NCBI GenBank assembly: GCA_905250075.1
Contig: CAJNOP010000090.1
Coordinates: 434,001-498,000, forward strand
DNA: 64,000 nt
DNA from: Rotaria sp. Silwood1
Lineage: Eukaryota; Rotifera; Eurotatoria; Philodinida; Philodinidae
Direction of reading: 5' to 3'
Shown here: one piece after another, positions 49,626-61,108 of the stretch
Numbering within the stretch: position 1 is the first letter of the stretch
How the letters are laid out: each line of letters begins with the position of its first letter
Program-made: the position numbers and the translations under genes
The notes under the pieces: model-generated
Database searches by the model: none
What the model was told of the DNA's origin: nothing
The model's input: the letters and a program-made list of their open reading frames with translations, nothing else

Positions 49626-52600
49626 ATGGTTATCCTTGCTGCAACACAAACAAAAAAAGCTTCATCAAGGCAATCATCCACCAGTGATGATTCCGATGAT
49701 GATATACCTGTGAAGAAAGGAGGTAATAGAATTTTTTCGTACAATGAAGATAATATATATATACATATATGCGAAATTTTAAATCCTAGTTTCGACTCAA
49801 ATTCAAAAGAAGGCAGCAATACCTCCACCAAAGGCATTGTTATCAAATGGAAATAATAAAAAGAAAGATTCATCAGATTCAAGTGATGATGATGATAAGA
49901 AAAAACCATCGGTAAATTCAAAAACCACACAACCAGTTAAAACTGATCTGAAACGTAAAGCAGCTTCATCAACTAGTTCCAGTTCAGATTCCGATGATGC
50001 TGCACCACCAGTAAATAAAAAACAAACACCAGCTACGTCTATTAAAAGTAATTTTTCTTTCACGCTCTTCTCCAATTTTACGTGTTTTATTTAAAGCTAA
50101 TGATGCTTCCGTCGTCAAGAAAACTACTCTACCACCATCAACAAATCTTTCAAATAACAAGAAAAAGGACTCTTCATCAGATTCTGATTCGTCGGATGAT
50201 GATGGTCAACCAACAAATAAGAGACCAGTTTCATCAAATGGTAAATATTTTTCATCTCGAACAAACTGAACTTATCATTTCATTCTAGTAACACAAAAAG
50301 CTGCTATTCCACCACCAGCTAGTCTTTCCAGTCATAAGAAAAAGGATTCTTCATCAGATTCTGATTCATCTGATGGTGATACACAAAAGAAAAATGTACC
50401 AGTTAAAGCACCAACAACTGCTAAACCAGCACAACAACCAGCTAAAAAGGCTGCTTCATCAGATAGCAGTGATTCAGACGATGATGATAAACCAGCTGCT
50501 AAAAAACCAACCGTATCAAAAGGTACATATCTTTCGTCGATTCATACCTTACCTGTTTATATGAATTTCTTCTTTACAGTTACACCAACTGTAACAAAAG
50601 CTGTAGTATCATTACCAGCTCCTGTTTCAAATAATAAGAAAAAAGATTCTTCATCAGATTCTGATTCATCCGATGATGATACGCAAAAGAAAAATGTACC
50701 AGTAAAAGCACCAACAGCTACTAAACCAGTACAACAACCAGTTAAAAAAGCTGTCTCATCAGATAGCAGTGATTCAGATGATGATGATAAACCAACAAAC
50801 AAGACTCCAGTTCCATCAAAGGGTAACTATTGTTTATTTCGAAAATATTTGAACTTATGTTTTTATTCTAGTGACACAAAAAGCTGTTATTCCATCACCA
50901 GCTACTGTTTCGAATAAGAAGAAAAAAGATTCATCATCCGATTCGGATTCGTCAGATGAAGATACTAAGAAAAAAGTACCAGTAAAAACATCAACAACTA
51001 CTAAACCAATTCAACAACCAGTAAAAAAAGCAGTTTCATCAGATAGCAGTGATTCAGATGATGATGATAAACCGGCAAACAAGAAACCAGTTACACCGGT
51101 AACTAAAAGCTCAGTTACAGCACCTATAAAAAAGAAAGATAGTTCATCTGATTCTGATTCATCAGATGATGAAGACAAAAATAAAAAGACAACTACTGTA
51201 GCAGCTAAACCATTATCAACATCTACTCCAGTTCAACAACCGAGTAAAAAATCTGCTCGATCAAGCAGCAGTAGTGATTCAGATGACGATGCACCAGCTA
51301 AAAAAGCAGCTGCAACTAAAGGTAAAATGTTTTTCATCGAGAAAGTATATAAATGATGATTTGTATGTGATTTAGTTGCTGTAACACCAGTAGCTAAAAA
51401 ACCTATCGTATCAACACAAGCTATGGCATCAAATACTAAAAAGAAAGACTCATCATCTGATTCAGATTCGTCAGACGAGAATGAGAAAAAACCATCGACA
51501 GCACTTGCCAATAAACCTAAAATGATTCCTACTGCTTCAAAGAAAAAGGCAGCATCGAGCAGTAGTAGTGATTCGGATGATAATAAAACAGAAGTAAAAA
51601 CACCACTAAAAGGTACTCTTCTATCTAATCTTATTTGAATCATTCACTTGAATATTTTATTTTTTAGGTACCGCTGCTGTTACAATTACGAAAAAAGGTC
51701 TTGTACCACAACAATCAGCAGCTTTGCCAAATAAAAAAGCAAAGGAATCCTCATCTTCAGATTCATCAGATGAAGCTAATAATAAAGAATCTGCCAAAGT
51801 TGCTCCAGTACCAGTGAAAAAAACCAATAAACCAAGTAGTTCAAGTAGTAGTGATTCAGATGTGAAACCATCAAAAACAGCTTCTAAAGGTAAGAATTCT
51901 ACCTGATTAAAATTCTCTGTAATTTTTGTTAATTCTAAATTTGAAGCCTCTACTACACCCGTTACTCCAGCAACAAAAAAACCCATTGTTACTACTCCAG
52001 CAAATGCTATGAACAAGAAACAAGATACATCATCTTCGTCTGATTCATCGGATGATGACACACAAAAGAAAGCACCAGTCAAATCACCAATAACTGCTAA
52101 ACCAGCACAACAACCAGTTAAAAAAACTGTCTCATCAGGCAGCAGTGATTCAGATGACGATAATAAACCAGCTGCCAAGAAGCCAGTGGTATCAAAAGGT
52201 ATATAACTTCGATTCATATCTTACGTAATTATATGAACTTGTTCTTTACAGCTACACCAACTGTAACAAAAGTTGTAGTACCACCACCAGCTTCTGTTTC
52301 AAATAACAAGAAAAAAGATTCTTCATCCGATTCTGATTCATCAGATGACCATAAACAGAAAAAAGCACCAGTAAAAACACAAACTACTGCTAAACCAACT
52401 CAATCACCAGTTAAAAAACCAGCTACATCAAGTAGCAGTGACTCAGATGATGATGAACCAAAGAAGACTCCAGCTCAATCAAAAGGTAACTATTCTTCCT
52501 TTCTAAGAGATGTATCTCATGGTTTCATTCTAGCAACACAAAAAGCTGCTATACCACCACCAACTTCTCTTTCAAATACTAAGAAAAAAGGTTCTTCAAC

Positions 52601-55600
52601 AGATTCTGATTCATCAGATGATGATACACAAAAGAAAGCACCAGTCAAAGCCCCGACATCTACTAAACCAGCACAACAACCAGTCAAAAAACCAGCTTCA
52701 TCAAATAGCAGTGATTCAGATGATGATGATAATAAACCAGCTGTATCAAAAGGTACATATTTTTGTTCCAATCGTATCTGATATATGTTGTGTTCATTCA
52801 TTCTTTATAGCTACACCAACTGTGACAAAGGCTGCAATACCACCAACAGCTACTGTTTCGAATAATAAGAAAAAAGATTCTTCATCAGATTCTGATTCAT
52901 CTGATGATGATACGCAAAAGAAAAATGTACCAGGAAAAGCACCAACAGCTACTAAACCAGTACAACAACCAGTTAAAAAAGCTGTCTCATCAGATAGCAG
53001 TGATTCAGATGATGATGATAAACCAACAAACAAGACTCCAATTCCATCAAAGGGTAACTATTGTTTATTTCGAAAACATTTGAACTCATGATTTCATTGT
53101 AGTGACACAAAAAGCTGCTATTCCACCACCGGCTACTGCCTCGAATAAGAAGAAAAAAGATTCATCATCCGATTCGGATTCGTCAGATGAAGATACTAAG
53201 AAAAAAGTACCAGTAAAAACATCAACAACTACTAAACCAGTTCAACAACCAGTAAAAAAACCTGCTTCATCAGATAGCAGTGATTCAGATGATAATGATA
53301 ATAAACTAGCTGCTAAGAAACCAGTTGTATCAAAGGGTATGTATTTTTTTCGAATCAAGCGAGCATCAGTGCTAAGTTTGTTTATCTTTCTAGCACCAGT
53401 CACACCGGTAACTAAAAGCTCAGTTACAGCATCTATAAAAAAGAAAGATAGTTCATCTGATTCTGATTCATCAGATGATGAAGACAAAACGAAAAAGACA
53501 ACTACTGTAGCAGCTAAACCATTATCAACATCTACTCCAGTTCAACAACCAACTAAAAGATCTGCTCCATCAAGCAGCAGTAGTGATTCAGATGATGATA
53601 CATCAGCGAAAAAAACAGCTGCATCTAAAGGTAAAATGCTTTTCATTGAGAAAGTATATAAATGATGATTTGTATGTGATTTAGTTGCTGTAACACCAGT
53701 AGCTAAAAAGTCTGTCGTATCAACACAAGCTATGGCATCAAATACTAAAAAGAAAGACTCATCATCTGATTCAGATTCTTCAGATGACGACAAGAGTAAA
53801 ACAAAACCAACTATTTCAGCTGCTAAACCTGTTCCTACACCAACAACAAAGAAGCCTGCTGCCTCTAGCAGTAGTAGTGATTCAGACGATGATACAGTTA
53901 CTAACAAAAAGCCAACACAACAAAGTTCATCTGTGAAAAGTAGGATTCACCGTATTTCGAAATAGTTCTGTAGAGATCTGTGTTTCTAATACTTTAGCTC
54001 CTACTACACCTGCCATTCAATCGATTGCTAAAAGTTCTGCTGTATCAAATACTAATAATAAGAAAAAACAAGAAACATCTACTTCTGATTCATCTGATGA
54101 AGATGACAAGAAACAACCAGCTAAACCAAATGTAGCTACATCTGTTCAATCGACCAAACGCAAAGCACCTTCGTCAAGTAGTTCAGATTCAGATGATGAT
54201 GTTGCACCACCAGTGAATAAAAAACAAACACCATCGATACCAAATAAAAGTATTCTTTTTGTCTTAATATTTGCTTTCTATACATCTAACTTTTCATTGA
54301 TAGCTAATGTAACTCCAGTCGTCAACAAAGTTGCTGTTATTCCATCAACAAAAGTTTCTAATAATAAGAAACAAGATTCATCATCTGATTCCGATTCATC
54401 CGATGAAGATACTAAGCAGAAAACATCAGTCGTAGCCGCTAAATCTGTACCAACTACAAAATCTAGTCAACAATCATTAAAAAAAACTGCTTCATCAAGT
54501 GGTAGCGATTCGGATGATGATGATGTACCAACAAACAAAAAACCTAGTGTTGTCAATAAACCAACAGCTCAATCAACTAATCTCTCAAATAATAATAAAA
54601 AGATTGCTTCATCAAGTAGTAGTAGCGATTCTGATGATGATAAACCAACAACAAACAAAAAATCTCTTGTCAATGGTTTGTATAATCAATGGCTCCTGCC
54701 AAATAACATGACTATTCTTCAGCTGACATGTCACTTCTATCGTTTTGTAGAGTAGCTAGGCGTCCATCGAATCGTATATAGGAAATTGCTTTTTTTTTTA
54801 TCAAACTTAAATGTTTTCAAAAGTCATATACCAGTTAAAGGAGATTATAGTAATTGTGCGTTATATGACCAAATAGTAAGTGTTAGTAAAGAAGAATTTC
54901 AAAGATAATAAATGCCAATACAGGTACAGAAACTAGGATAAGTGCTAAAATTTTTGGTACGAAGGAAGCTATTTTGAATATTGTTAGATATACAAGACTG
55001 AAGATGAAGCAAAACTCTATGAAAATAGTTTTAAACAAAATCTGATAGAAGTTAGTTTGGAGACATTGAGTCTCAATATTTGGTCACATAATACGCAATC
55101 AATACAATATTCCTTACTTGGTTAATGACTTCTCAGTAAAATAAAACTTCATGAAAAAGTAACTTCGTAAATGTCATTCGACGCAGAACGATTTACTCAA
55201 CAAAATATTAGAGACTACTTTTCAAATTAAGAGTGATCATTTTAGTCGATAGAACCCTTTTATTCTATTTTTATATTGAAATCAATCAATTTTATTTCAT
55301 TTAGGTTCAGCTGTAACCAAACCATCTGTTACATCAATCAATGGTAATGGTCCTTTAAAACGTAAAGCATCATCATCATCATCATCAAATAGTGATTCCG
55401 AAGAGGACAAACCATCTAATAATGTATCTACCAATGATACAACAAAAACAAATAATCAAGAAGTCTGTTTTCATTTTTTTTTCTTTATTATCTTTGTTTG
55501 CTTTACTTTGATTATTTATTTAGATGACTGTTTCAAAAAATAATGATAAACAAAAGGTTCGTATAGTTAAATGAAATTTTTATTATAAAATATAATTTTC

Positions 55601-55925
55601 GATTTTTGTAGCGTAAAACATCACCATTTCGACGTGTTCGTGAAGAAGATGCTGATCTAAAATATCTAGAAAAAATTGGTAAAAATGCATTTGAACATAA
55701 GGTAAAAGATTTTCTTTTTGTTTTTAAATTTAATTTTCATATATCATATTTTTATAGGCTGGTGCACGTGGCTCATGGGGTGAAAAAGCAAATACTGATT
55801 TAAAAAATACTCGTGGTAAAAGTTTTCGTCATGAAAAAACTAAAAAGAAACGTGGTTCATATCATGGTGGTAAAATTGATTCAGTTAATTCGTATTCAAT
55901 AAAATTCGATGATTCAGATGACTAA
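49626..55925 (+). CDS. NOLC1: Expanded NOLC1/Nopp140 nucleolar phosphoprotein, 21 exons
   Basis: Exons: 49626-49722, 49790-50047, 50097-50240, 50289-50522, 50580-50822, 50872-51321, 51376-51612, 51668-51889, 51947-52198, 52252-52485, 52534-52752, 52811-53053, 53103-53336, 53394-53630, 53685-53939, 53998-54249, 54304-54675, 55305-55462, 55524-55556, 55612-55701, 55758-55925. They give about 1543 aa, over twice human NOLC1 (699). Each middle exon encodes one or more basic Ala/Pro/Lys/Thr stretches and an acidic serine cluster such as [18 protein letters not shown]2-type sites that bind snoRNPs. The last three exons encode the SRP40 C-terminal domain ([47 protein letters not shown]), which fixes the family. 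No N-terminal LisH domain is found. Introns between exons 1 and 18 are all phase 1. The ATG follows GAATTTTAG. Repeats could cause assembly errors. Confidence 0.88.
50289..53939 (+). repeat. Duplicated exon blocks within NOLC1
   Basis: Exons 4-7 (50289-51612) and exons 11-15 (52534-53939) are related copies about 2.23-2.31 kb apart, with near-identity in both exons and introns. For example, the intron after AAGGTAAAATG, with GAGAAAGTATATAAATGATG, recurs at 51321 and 53630. Exon 6 equals exons 13 and 14 fused. The remaining middle exons are more diverged copies of the same unit. Confidence 0.85.
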
Positions 55926-56092
55926 CAGAAAAAGAAAATGAAAAGAAAATTTTCATGTGTGTTTGTTGATTCATTGTTACGTTTGTTTTTTGACGTAAAA
56001 ATAAAAGAAAAGAAAGTAATACCGAACATAATAAATATAAAACAAAGTTATTTGAGACAAATCTACGTGTCATTTCATGAATCATTGTAAGT

Positions 56093-56959
56093 ATGCAACA
56101 AGAGAAAGATTCACAAGAAGAATTCTATTTTGATTATGTTCGATTACTTGTTGAAAATCGAATGCTTCATCGATCAGGTTATTATTTGGGTGCATCAAAT
56201 CAATTTGTTCGCTTATTTACATTAAATGCTCGTCGATATTGGCTTGCACAAGCTTCTAGTGAACATCTTACAGCCGATTGGAAAATACATTTTTCCATTC
56301 GACCTCGTGATATTCCTTTGGCATTTAATCTTCTCTCAGAGCTCTATTATAATATGAAATTACCTGTGGGTCTCAAAGCTCGATATCCAGATAGCTGGAA
56401 AGATTTTGAAAATAAATGGCCTAAACATATGTATGGACGTGAAATCACTGTTTACATACTTCTCTATGAAAATACATTAAAAATTCATCAAACAATGCTT
56501 TATTCTAGTAATAATTTAACACAACCAAAATATATGATTGATTGGACATTGGCAAACACAGGAGATATATATGCAATGCACGACTTAACACGTAAAGATG
56601 AAATTCCACTTGATCGATATCTTGATTATGTCGATCAAGCTGAAAAATTACTTGAACAATATCGAATTGATTCCAATGGATGTGCTATTGGTGACTATCC
56701 TATAGGAAGATATTCATCGTTACGTAATGAAAAATTTGTTGCTATTGAAGATCATGAAAATGATGAAAAAATACGACTTATCTATCCACCAAATGAATGT
56801 GGTTATAATGGTTCAAACGATATTCGAGATTTAACAAAAGAAATAATCGATTTAAAAACATATCGAAAACGTAAAAACCAAAAGAAAATAATTAAAATAT
56901 TATTTTCAATAGTAATTCTTTTTCTAATAGTTTTCTTTCTAAATAAATTAGTATTCTAA
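56093..56959 (+). CDS. Phosphothreonine-lyase-like protein (OspF/SpvC/HopAI1 and LanKC lyase fold), tail-anchored
   Basis: An intronless gene of 288 aa. Residues 63-124 carry the core pattern of the bacterial phosphothreonine lyase family: WKIHFSI (Lys64, His66), a helix (DIPLAFNLLSELYY), GLKARYP (Lys95) and GREITVYI (115-122). The C-terminal GDYPIGRY.SLRNEK (200-214) fits the family's end motif. His66 and Lys95 would be the general acid and base. Known members beta-eliminate phosphate from phosphothreonine in MAP kinases, or act in lanthipeptide synthetases. Unlike secreted bacterial effectors, this one ends in a basic patch (256-268) and a hydrophobic segment (266-286), predicting a tail anchor with the enzyme facing the cytosol. 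Codon use matches the host. It follows NOLC1 by 167 bp. The assignment rests on motif recall; no alignment was run. Transfer from bacteria is inferred. Confidence 0.6.
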   Translation: MQQEKDSQEEFYFDYVRLLVENRMLHRSGYYLGASNQFVRLFTLNARRYWLAQASSEHLTADWKIHFSIRPRDIPLAFNLLSELYYNMKLPVGLKARYPDSWKDFENKWPKHMYGREITVYILLYENTLKIHQTMLYSSNNLTQPKYMIDWTLANTGDIYAMHDLTRKDEIPLDRYLDYVDQAEKLLEQYRIDSNGCAIGDYPIGRYSSLRNEKFVAIEDHENDEKIRLIYPPNECGYNGSNDIRDLTKEIIDLKTYRKRKNQKKIIKILFSIVILFLIVFFLNKLVF

Positions 56960-57554
56960 TTAAAAAATAACATTGAATTTAATTATCATACATTGACAAA
57001 ATAGATACTTCTAACAACGATACAATTACCTTGAATCACTTAATTATCATTCGACATACATATTTAGATGCAAAATAGACAACTATATATTTTAATTACA
57101 CTAATGTTTCTTTGATTGGTACAAAATGGATATTGTTAGTAGGATGTGTGATCATAATGAATATTCTAACCAATGTCCTCCAATTATCAATCATGTATAT
57201 GTAAATCGATGCATACCTGACAAGCCAATCAAGCGGGCCATTTTTTTTACAAGATTCGTCGCTTTCTTTATATACAAGCAGAAAAATGAAGCGAAAGCCT
57301 AGGCAGATGTGAGTCGACTAAGTTAAAATACGTTGTTGCGATACGGTTCATAGATTGTGTGCATACGTTCTCGTTGTTCACTAAAGAGAAAAAGAGAATC
57401 AGAGATAGAGAATGTGTGTCTCTTTTTTATATCCTCATCTACTTCATTCGATAGAGAAGAAAAATTAACATAAGCTTAAAAAAATCACCCCTCTTTAACT
57501 TTTTGCGCAACTTTAAAACTTAGTTTGTTTTGAAGAGCATCTTAGCTATTCAAT
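56960..57554. other. Intergenic region upstream of the RRM gene
   Basis: Non-coding; holds the 3' flank of the lyase-like gene and the likely promoter of the downstream gene. No motif can be named with confidence. Confidence 0.5.
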
Positions 57555-60500
57555 ATGCAGCAAGGTCCTACACTGCCAATGCAAGCACATTATCCCTCAC
57601 ACTATCAACAATATCCTACTGCTCCAACAATATCAACATCATCATCATCATCACTTCTTATGCCACAATATTCATCAACGAATAGTCCTCAATCATTCAA
57701 TGCTACTGATACTGCTGTATTTGGACCCAATGCAATACCATTGAAAAATTCAAAAGTAATAAATAATTCATCATCAGTATCACGTTCAAATGGTGTTGAT
57801 TTACGCCGTTTAATTTTACTTAATTTACCTACTGATCTTATTCGAGAGTATCTCGAACTTTATATAGAAAATTTATCAGGTGAAGCTGAAATAGAACGAA
57901 TTGAATATTCTAATATTGAAGATACAACTGCAATGGTTACTTTTAAAACTGAACTAGGTTAGTTTACAGAGAAAAAAAGAAAACTTTTGTTTTTGTTTTG
58001 TTTATGAAAATAAATAATAATCTGTATTTATTAAGATATGGCGGAAGTACGCCGTCGTCATACAATGCGACCAAAATTAAACGATTCTGAAATTTCTTTA
58101 GTTGAAGTTACACCACCAGCAACTATAATGATACGAAATTTACCATCAGATATATCACGTGATGTGCTGGAGTTATATTTTTCAAATCGACGTCGTAGTA
58201 ATGGTGGACAAGTGATTGATGTTGCATTTGATGATGAATATCAACATGCACTCGTCACATTTGCTGATTATAAAGGTTTTAAAAAAAGAAAAGAAAAATC
58301 TGGTTTTTCGACTTTTTTTTTTTTTTATTAATAATAAATGATTTCATTTTAGATGTACGTCGTGTTATTAAGCATGAACATTCGATACATGGTCATCGTC
58401 TAGATGTCAGAATTTATTATAAATATATGGGTATTGAACCATTTATTGATGCATCTAATATTGATAAGCAACCAGATCCCTTACGTTATCGTGCATTCGA
58501 TGATAGTCGATATTTATTTTTACTTAAAAATCGCCCATTACTTGATGAACTTCGTGAACAATTAAAATCATTAAATGCTCAAGTTAGTTTACAAACAGAA
58601 GGTACTTTAGAAATAATATTCAATGGTTCACGTTCAACAGCAAAACGTCGTTTACAATGGACAAAAGATATTGACAAATTAATTGAAAATTTTCTAACAG
58701 AACGTCTTATTATTCATAAAGTACCGTGGAATAATAATAAAATACCAGCAATTGTTGCAGAACAACTTGCAGATCTTTCTTTAAAAGATAATACACGTCT
58801 TATGCAATTATCTCCTTCAGAATATCAACCAGATCACATTATTATAACAGCATTAAAAGAGCATCTTGATCGAGCTTTAAATGAACTTACTAATGTGCTC
58901 TCATTACCAAATATAAATACTGATAATATTATACCTCTCAATGATGCTATTTATCGTAGTAAACCAGTGAGTACAACACGTGATCCAAAAGTAAATAATC
59001 ATCGATCATCGTTATTACTTGGTTCATCACCATCAAGACAAAGTACACATAATTCTGAATTACCTTCAACACTATCAAAAATGACTATTAATGATCATCT
59101 TGAAAATTTACGTTTATATCAACTTGATTTACTTTCAATGCGTTTTGTTGATTTAGCTCGAAGAACATATTTAGACTTAAGAATTGATATTGATCGAACA
59201 GGCAGACGAGTTCATTTATGTGGTCCATCTGATCAAGTAGCTATTTGTAAAAATTATTTTGAATCTGTACTTAATGGTATGGTTCATAAACATTATAAAA
59301 TAGGAAAAGAAATGGCAGTTTTTCTATCAAATCCTGATACTGGTAAAGAAAACAATTTTATTTTTAAGGGATAGACAGAAAGTTTCTAGACAAAATATTT
59401 GAACTAAATTTCGCAAATTTTAAATGCATTGTTAGTATATTACAAGCAGAATTTTGTGCTCTTCCAGAGTATATGTTTAGAATTTTTCGGTGACTTTTGG
59501 CTATAAATAAGTTTTGAAAGAATATTTTTTTTTTAAAGGAAAAATTTCAAAAGAAAGTTTTCTAAGGCACACCGAAAATTTTATCGAATATATTGGAACA
59601 TAGAGAGAGTAATTCTCTACAAAGCGGTAGCTTTTTTACAAGCTCTTGAGGTGAGGTAAAGGCTTTTATAAAACCAATCGTATGAAAAATGTTTATTTTC
59701 ACGATTTTCAACTTGTTAGCGCAAAATGATACTTTGTCATAATTCTATCATGTTTTAGCGGATGTATCGAATCTCTTCGTTGTTGCATCATCTTGTAAAA
59801 TACAGAGCATCCTAAAGCACGATATATTCATAGAACTTATGTGATGTCTACAAGAAGCAGAATTTTCTTCAGAAAATTTGTTTGAGCCATGTTAAGATTT
59901 ATTTATAGTTAAATAGTCCAAACTCATAGAAAAATTCTAATCATATACTCCGAAAAAGCACATAATCCTGATTCTAATATATTACCAATACATTTAAATA
60001 CGCGAAAAATATTTCAAATATTTTTGTCTAGAAAATTTCCGTCTATCCCTTAGTTTCACTTCATAAAAGACACACAAGAAAAAATATTCTTTTTTATCTA
60101 GTCGAATTAATAATCGGAAATTTAATGCATACAGATCATGTATGTGCTTATGAAATTGAACGTTCAAATAATAATCATCGACGAAATTCAGCATCTCCAC
60201 CACGAAGCATCAATAGTCTTGATACATCATCAATAACGAGTGGTCATAATAAACTTGTTTTATATGGTTTAACACGTGAAAGTTGTGACCGTGTCTATGA
60301 TATACTTCGTCATGATGTACGTGTTAGTTCAATAATGTTAGATAAAGATGATAAACGTTGTTTAGCAAGCGAATCATGGCATGCATATGTACGTGATCTA
60401 TATTCAAATTCAGGTGGTTTTCGACGACGACGTGTACTTTTACAAGTAAAACAAAATCATTTAAAATTAGTTGGTTTCAAACAAGATGTTGATACTATGC

Positions 60501-60559
60501 GTAGACGTATTTATGATTATTTTGTTGAAAATTCAATTTCCTTTTATGAATCCGATTGA
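57555..60559 (+). CDS. PARP14-like RRM/KH protein lacking macro and ART domains
   Basis: Four exons (57555-57957, 58036-58275, 58353-59342, 60102-60559) give 696 aa. A Ser/Gln/Pro-rich leader (1-80) precedes two RRM-type domains: RLILLNLPTDLIREYLELYI (85-104) and IMIRNLPSDISRDVLELYFS (165-184), the second continuing through ALVTFADYKDVRRVI to SIHGHRLDVRIYY. The pattern NLP.D..R..LELYF.N and the HxxHGH.L.VR ending are those of the N-terminal RRMs of PARP10/PARP14 rather than splicing RRMs. The remainder has several KH-like alpha/beta stretches, as in PARP14. No macrodomain, WWE or ADP-ribosyltransferase H-Y-E triad follows before the stop, so catalysis is not expected. A nucleic-acid-binding scaffold is likely. 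The last intron (759 bp) is inferred from a frame-keeping GTAAAG donor and TATCTAG acceptor. Confidence 0.7.
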
Positions 60560-61108
60560 ACTATGTGAAAATCAAAACAGCAGATGAAAAAAAAAAAAGA
60601 AAAACTTATCATCTTTTTTTTCTGTTGATTGATGCTGTTTTCATATCTTTTTATCGTTTTATTTCAATTGTAGACTTAGAATAGTATTTGTTTATGTAAG
60701 CTGTAATATCTAAATACACTTAATATGAAAAGAATAGAATCAACACAAGTTACGATTGTTTTTTCTTGTTGTTTCTTTTTAAGTTTGAATTTCACAATAA
60801 ATTTGTTGTTTAAAAGAATTTCATGAAAAGGATAAATGTTTTTTTTTACTTAATACGAATATCAGCGTAACTATCAGTAAATTAAAAACATTTGTGCAAC
60901 AGCTATCATTTTCTCTTATTAATGTCAATCCATAGATGAACATTATCGGTTGATAAAATTTCAAATTTTCATGTTTATTTAGAAACTATTTTATGTATTC
61001 ATTTTTCAAATGAAAAAATTATATTATGAGAAAAAAAAAGAAACGATGAATTTTCTTGAATGAAATACAAATATATTCAAAAAATCACAAAAAAAATCTT
61101 CACACTAT
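60560..61108. other. Convergent intergenic region
   Basis: AT-rich 3' flanks of the RRM gene (plus) and the EamA transporter gene (minus), with several AATAAA-like signals. No gene. Confidence 0.5.

Noticed and set aside
50557..53907. Long minus-strand ORFs rich in Ser/Leu/Phe opposite NOLC1
   Set aside because: They are mirror products of the repeated serine-acidic codons and stop at exon-intron boundaries of the plus-strand gene.
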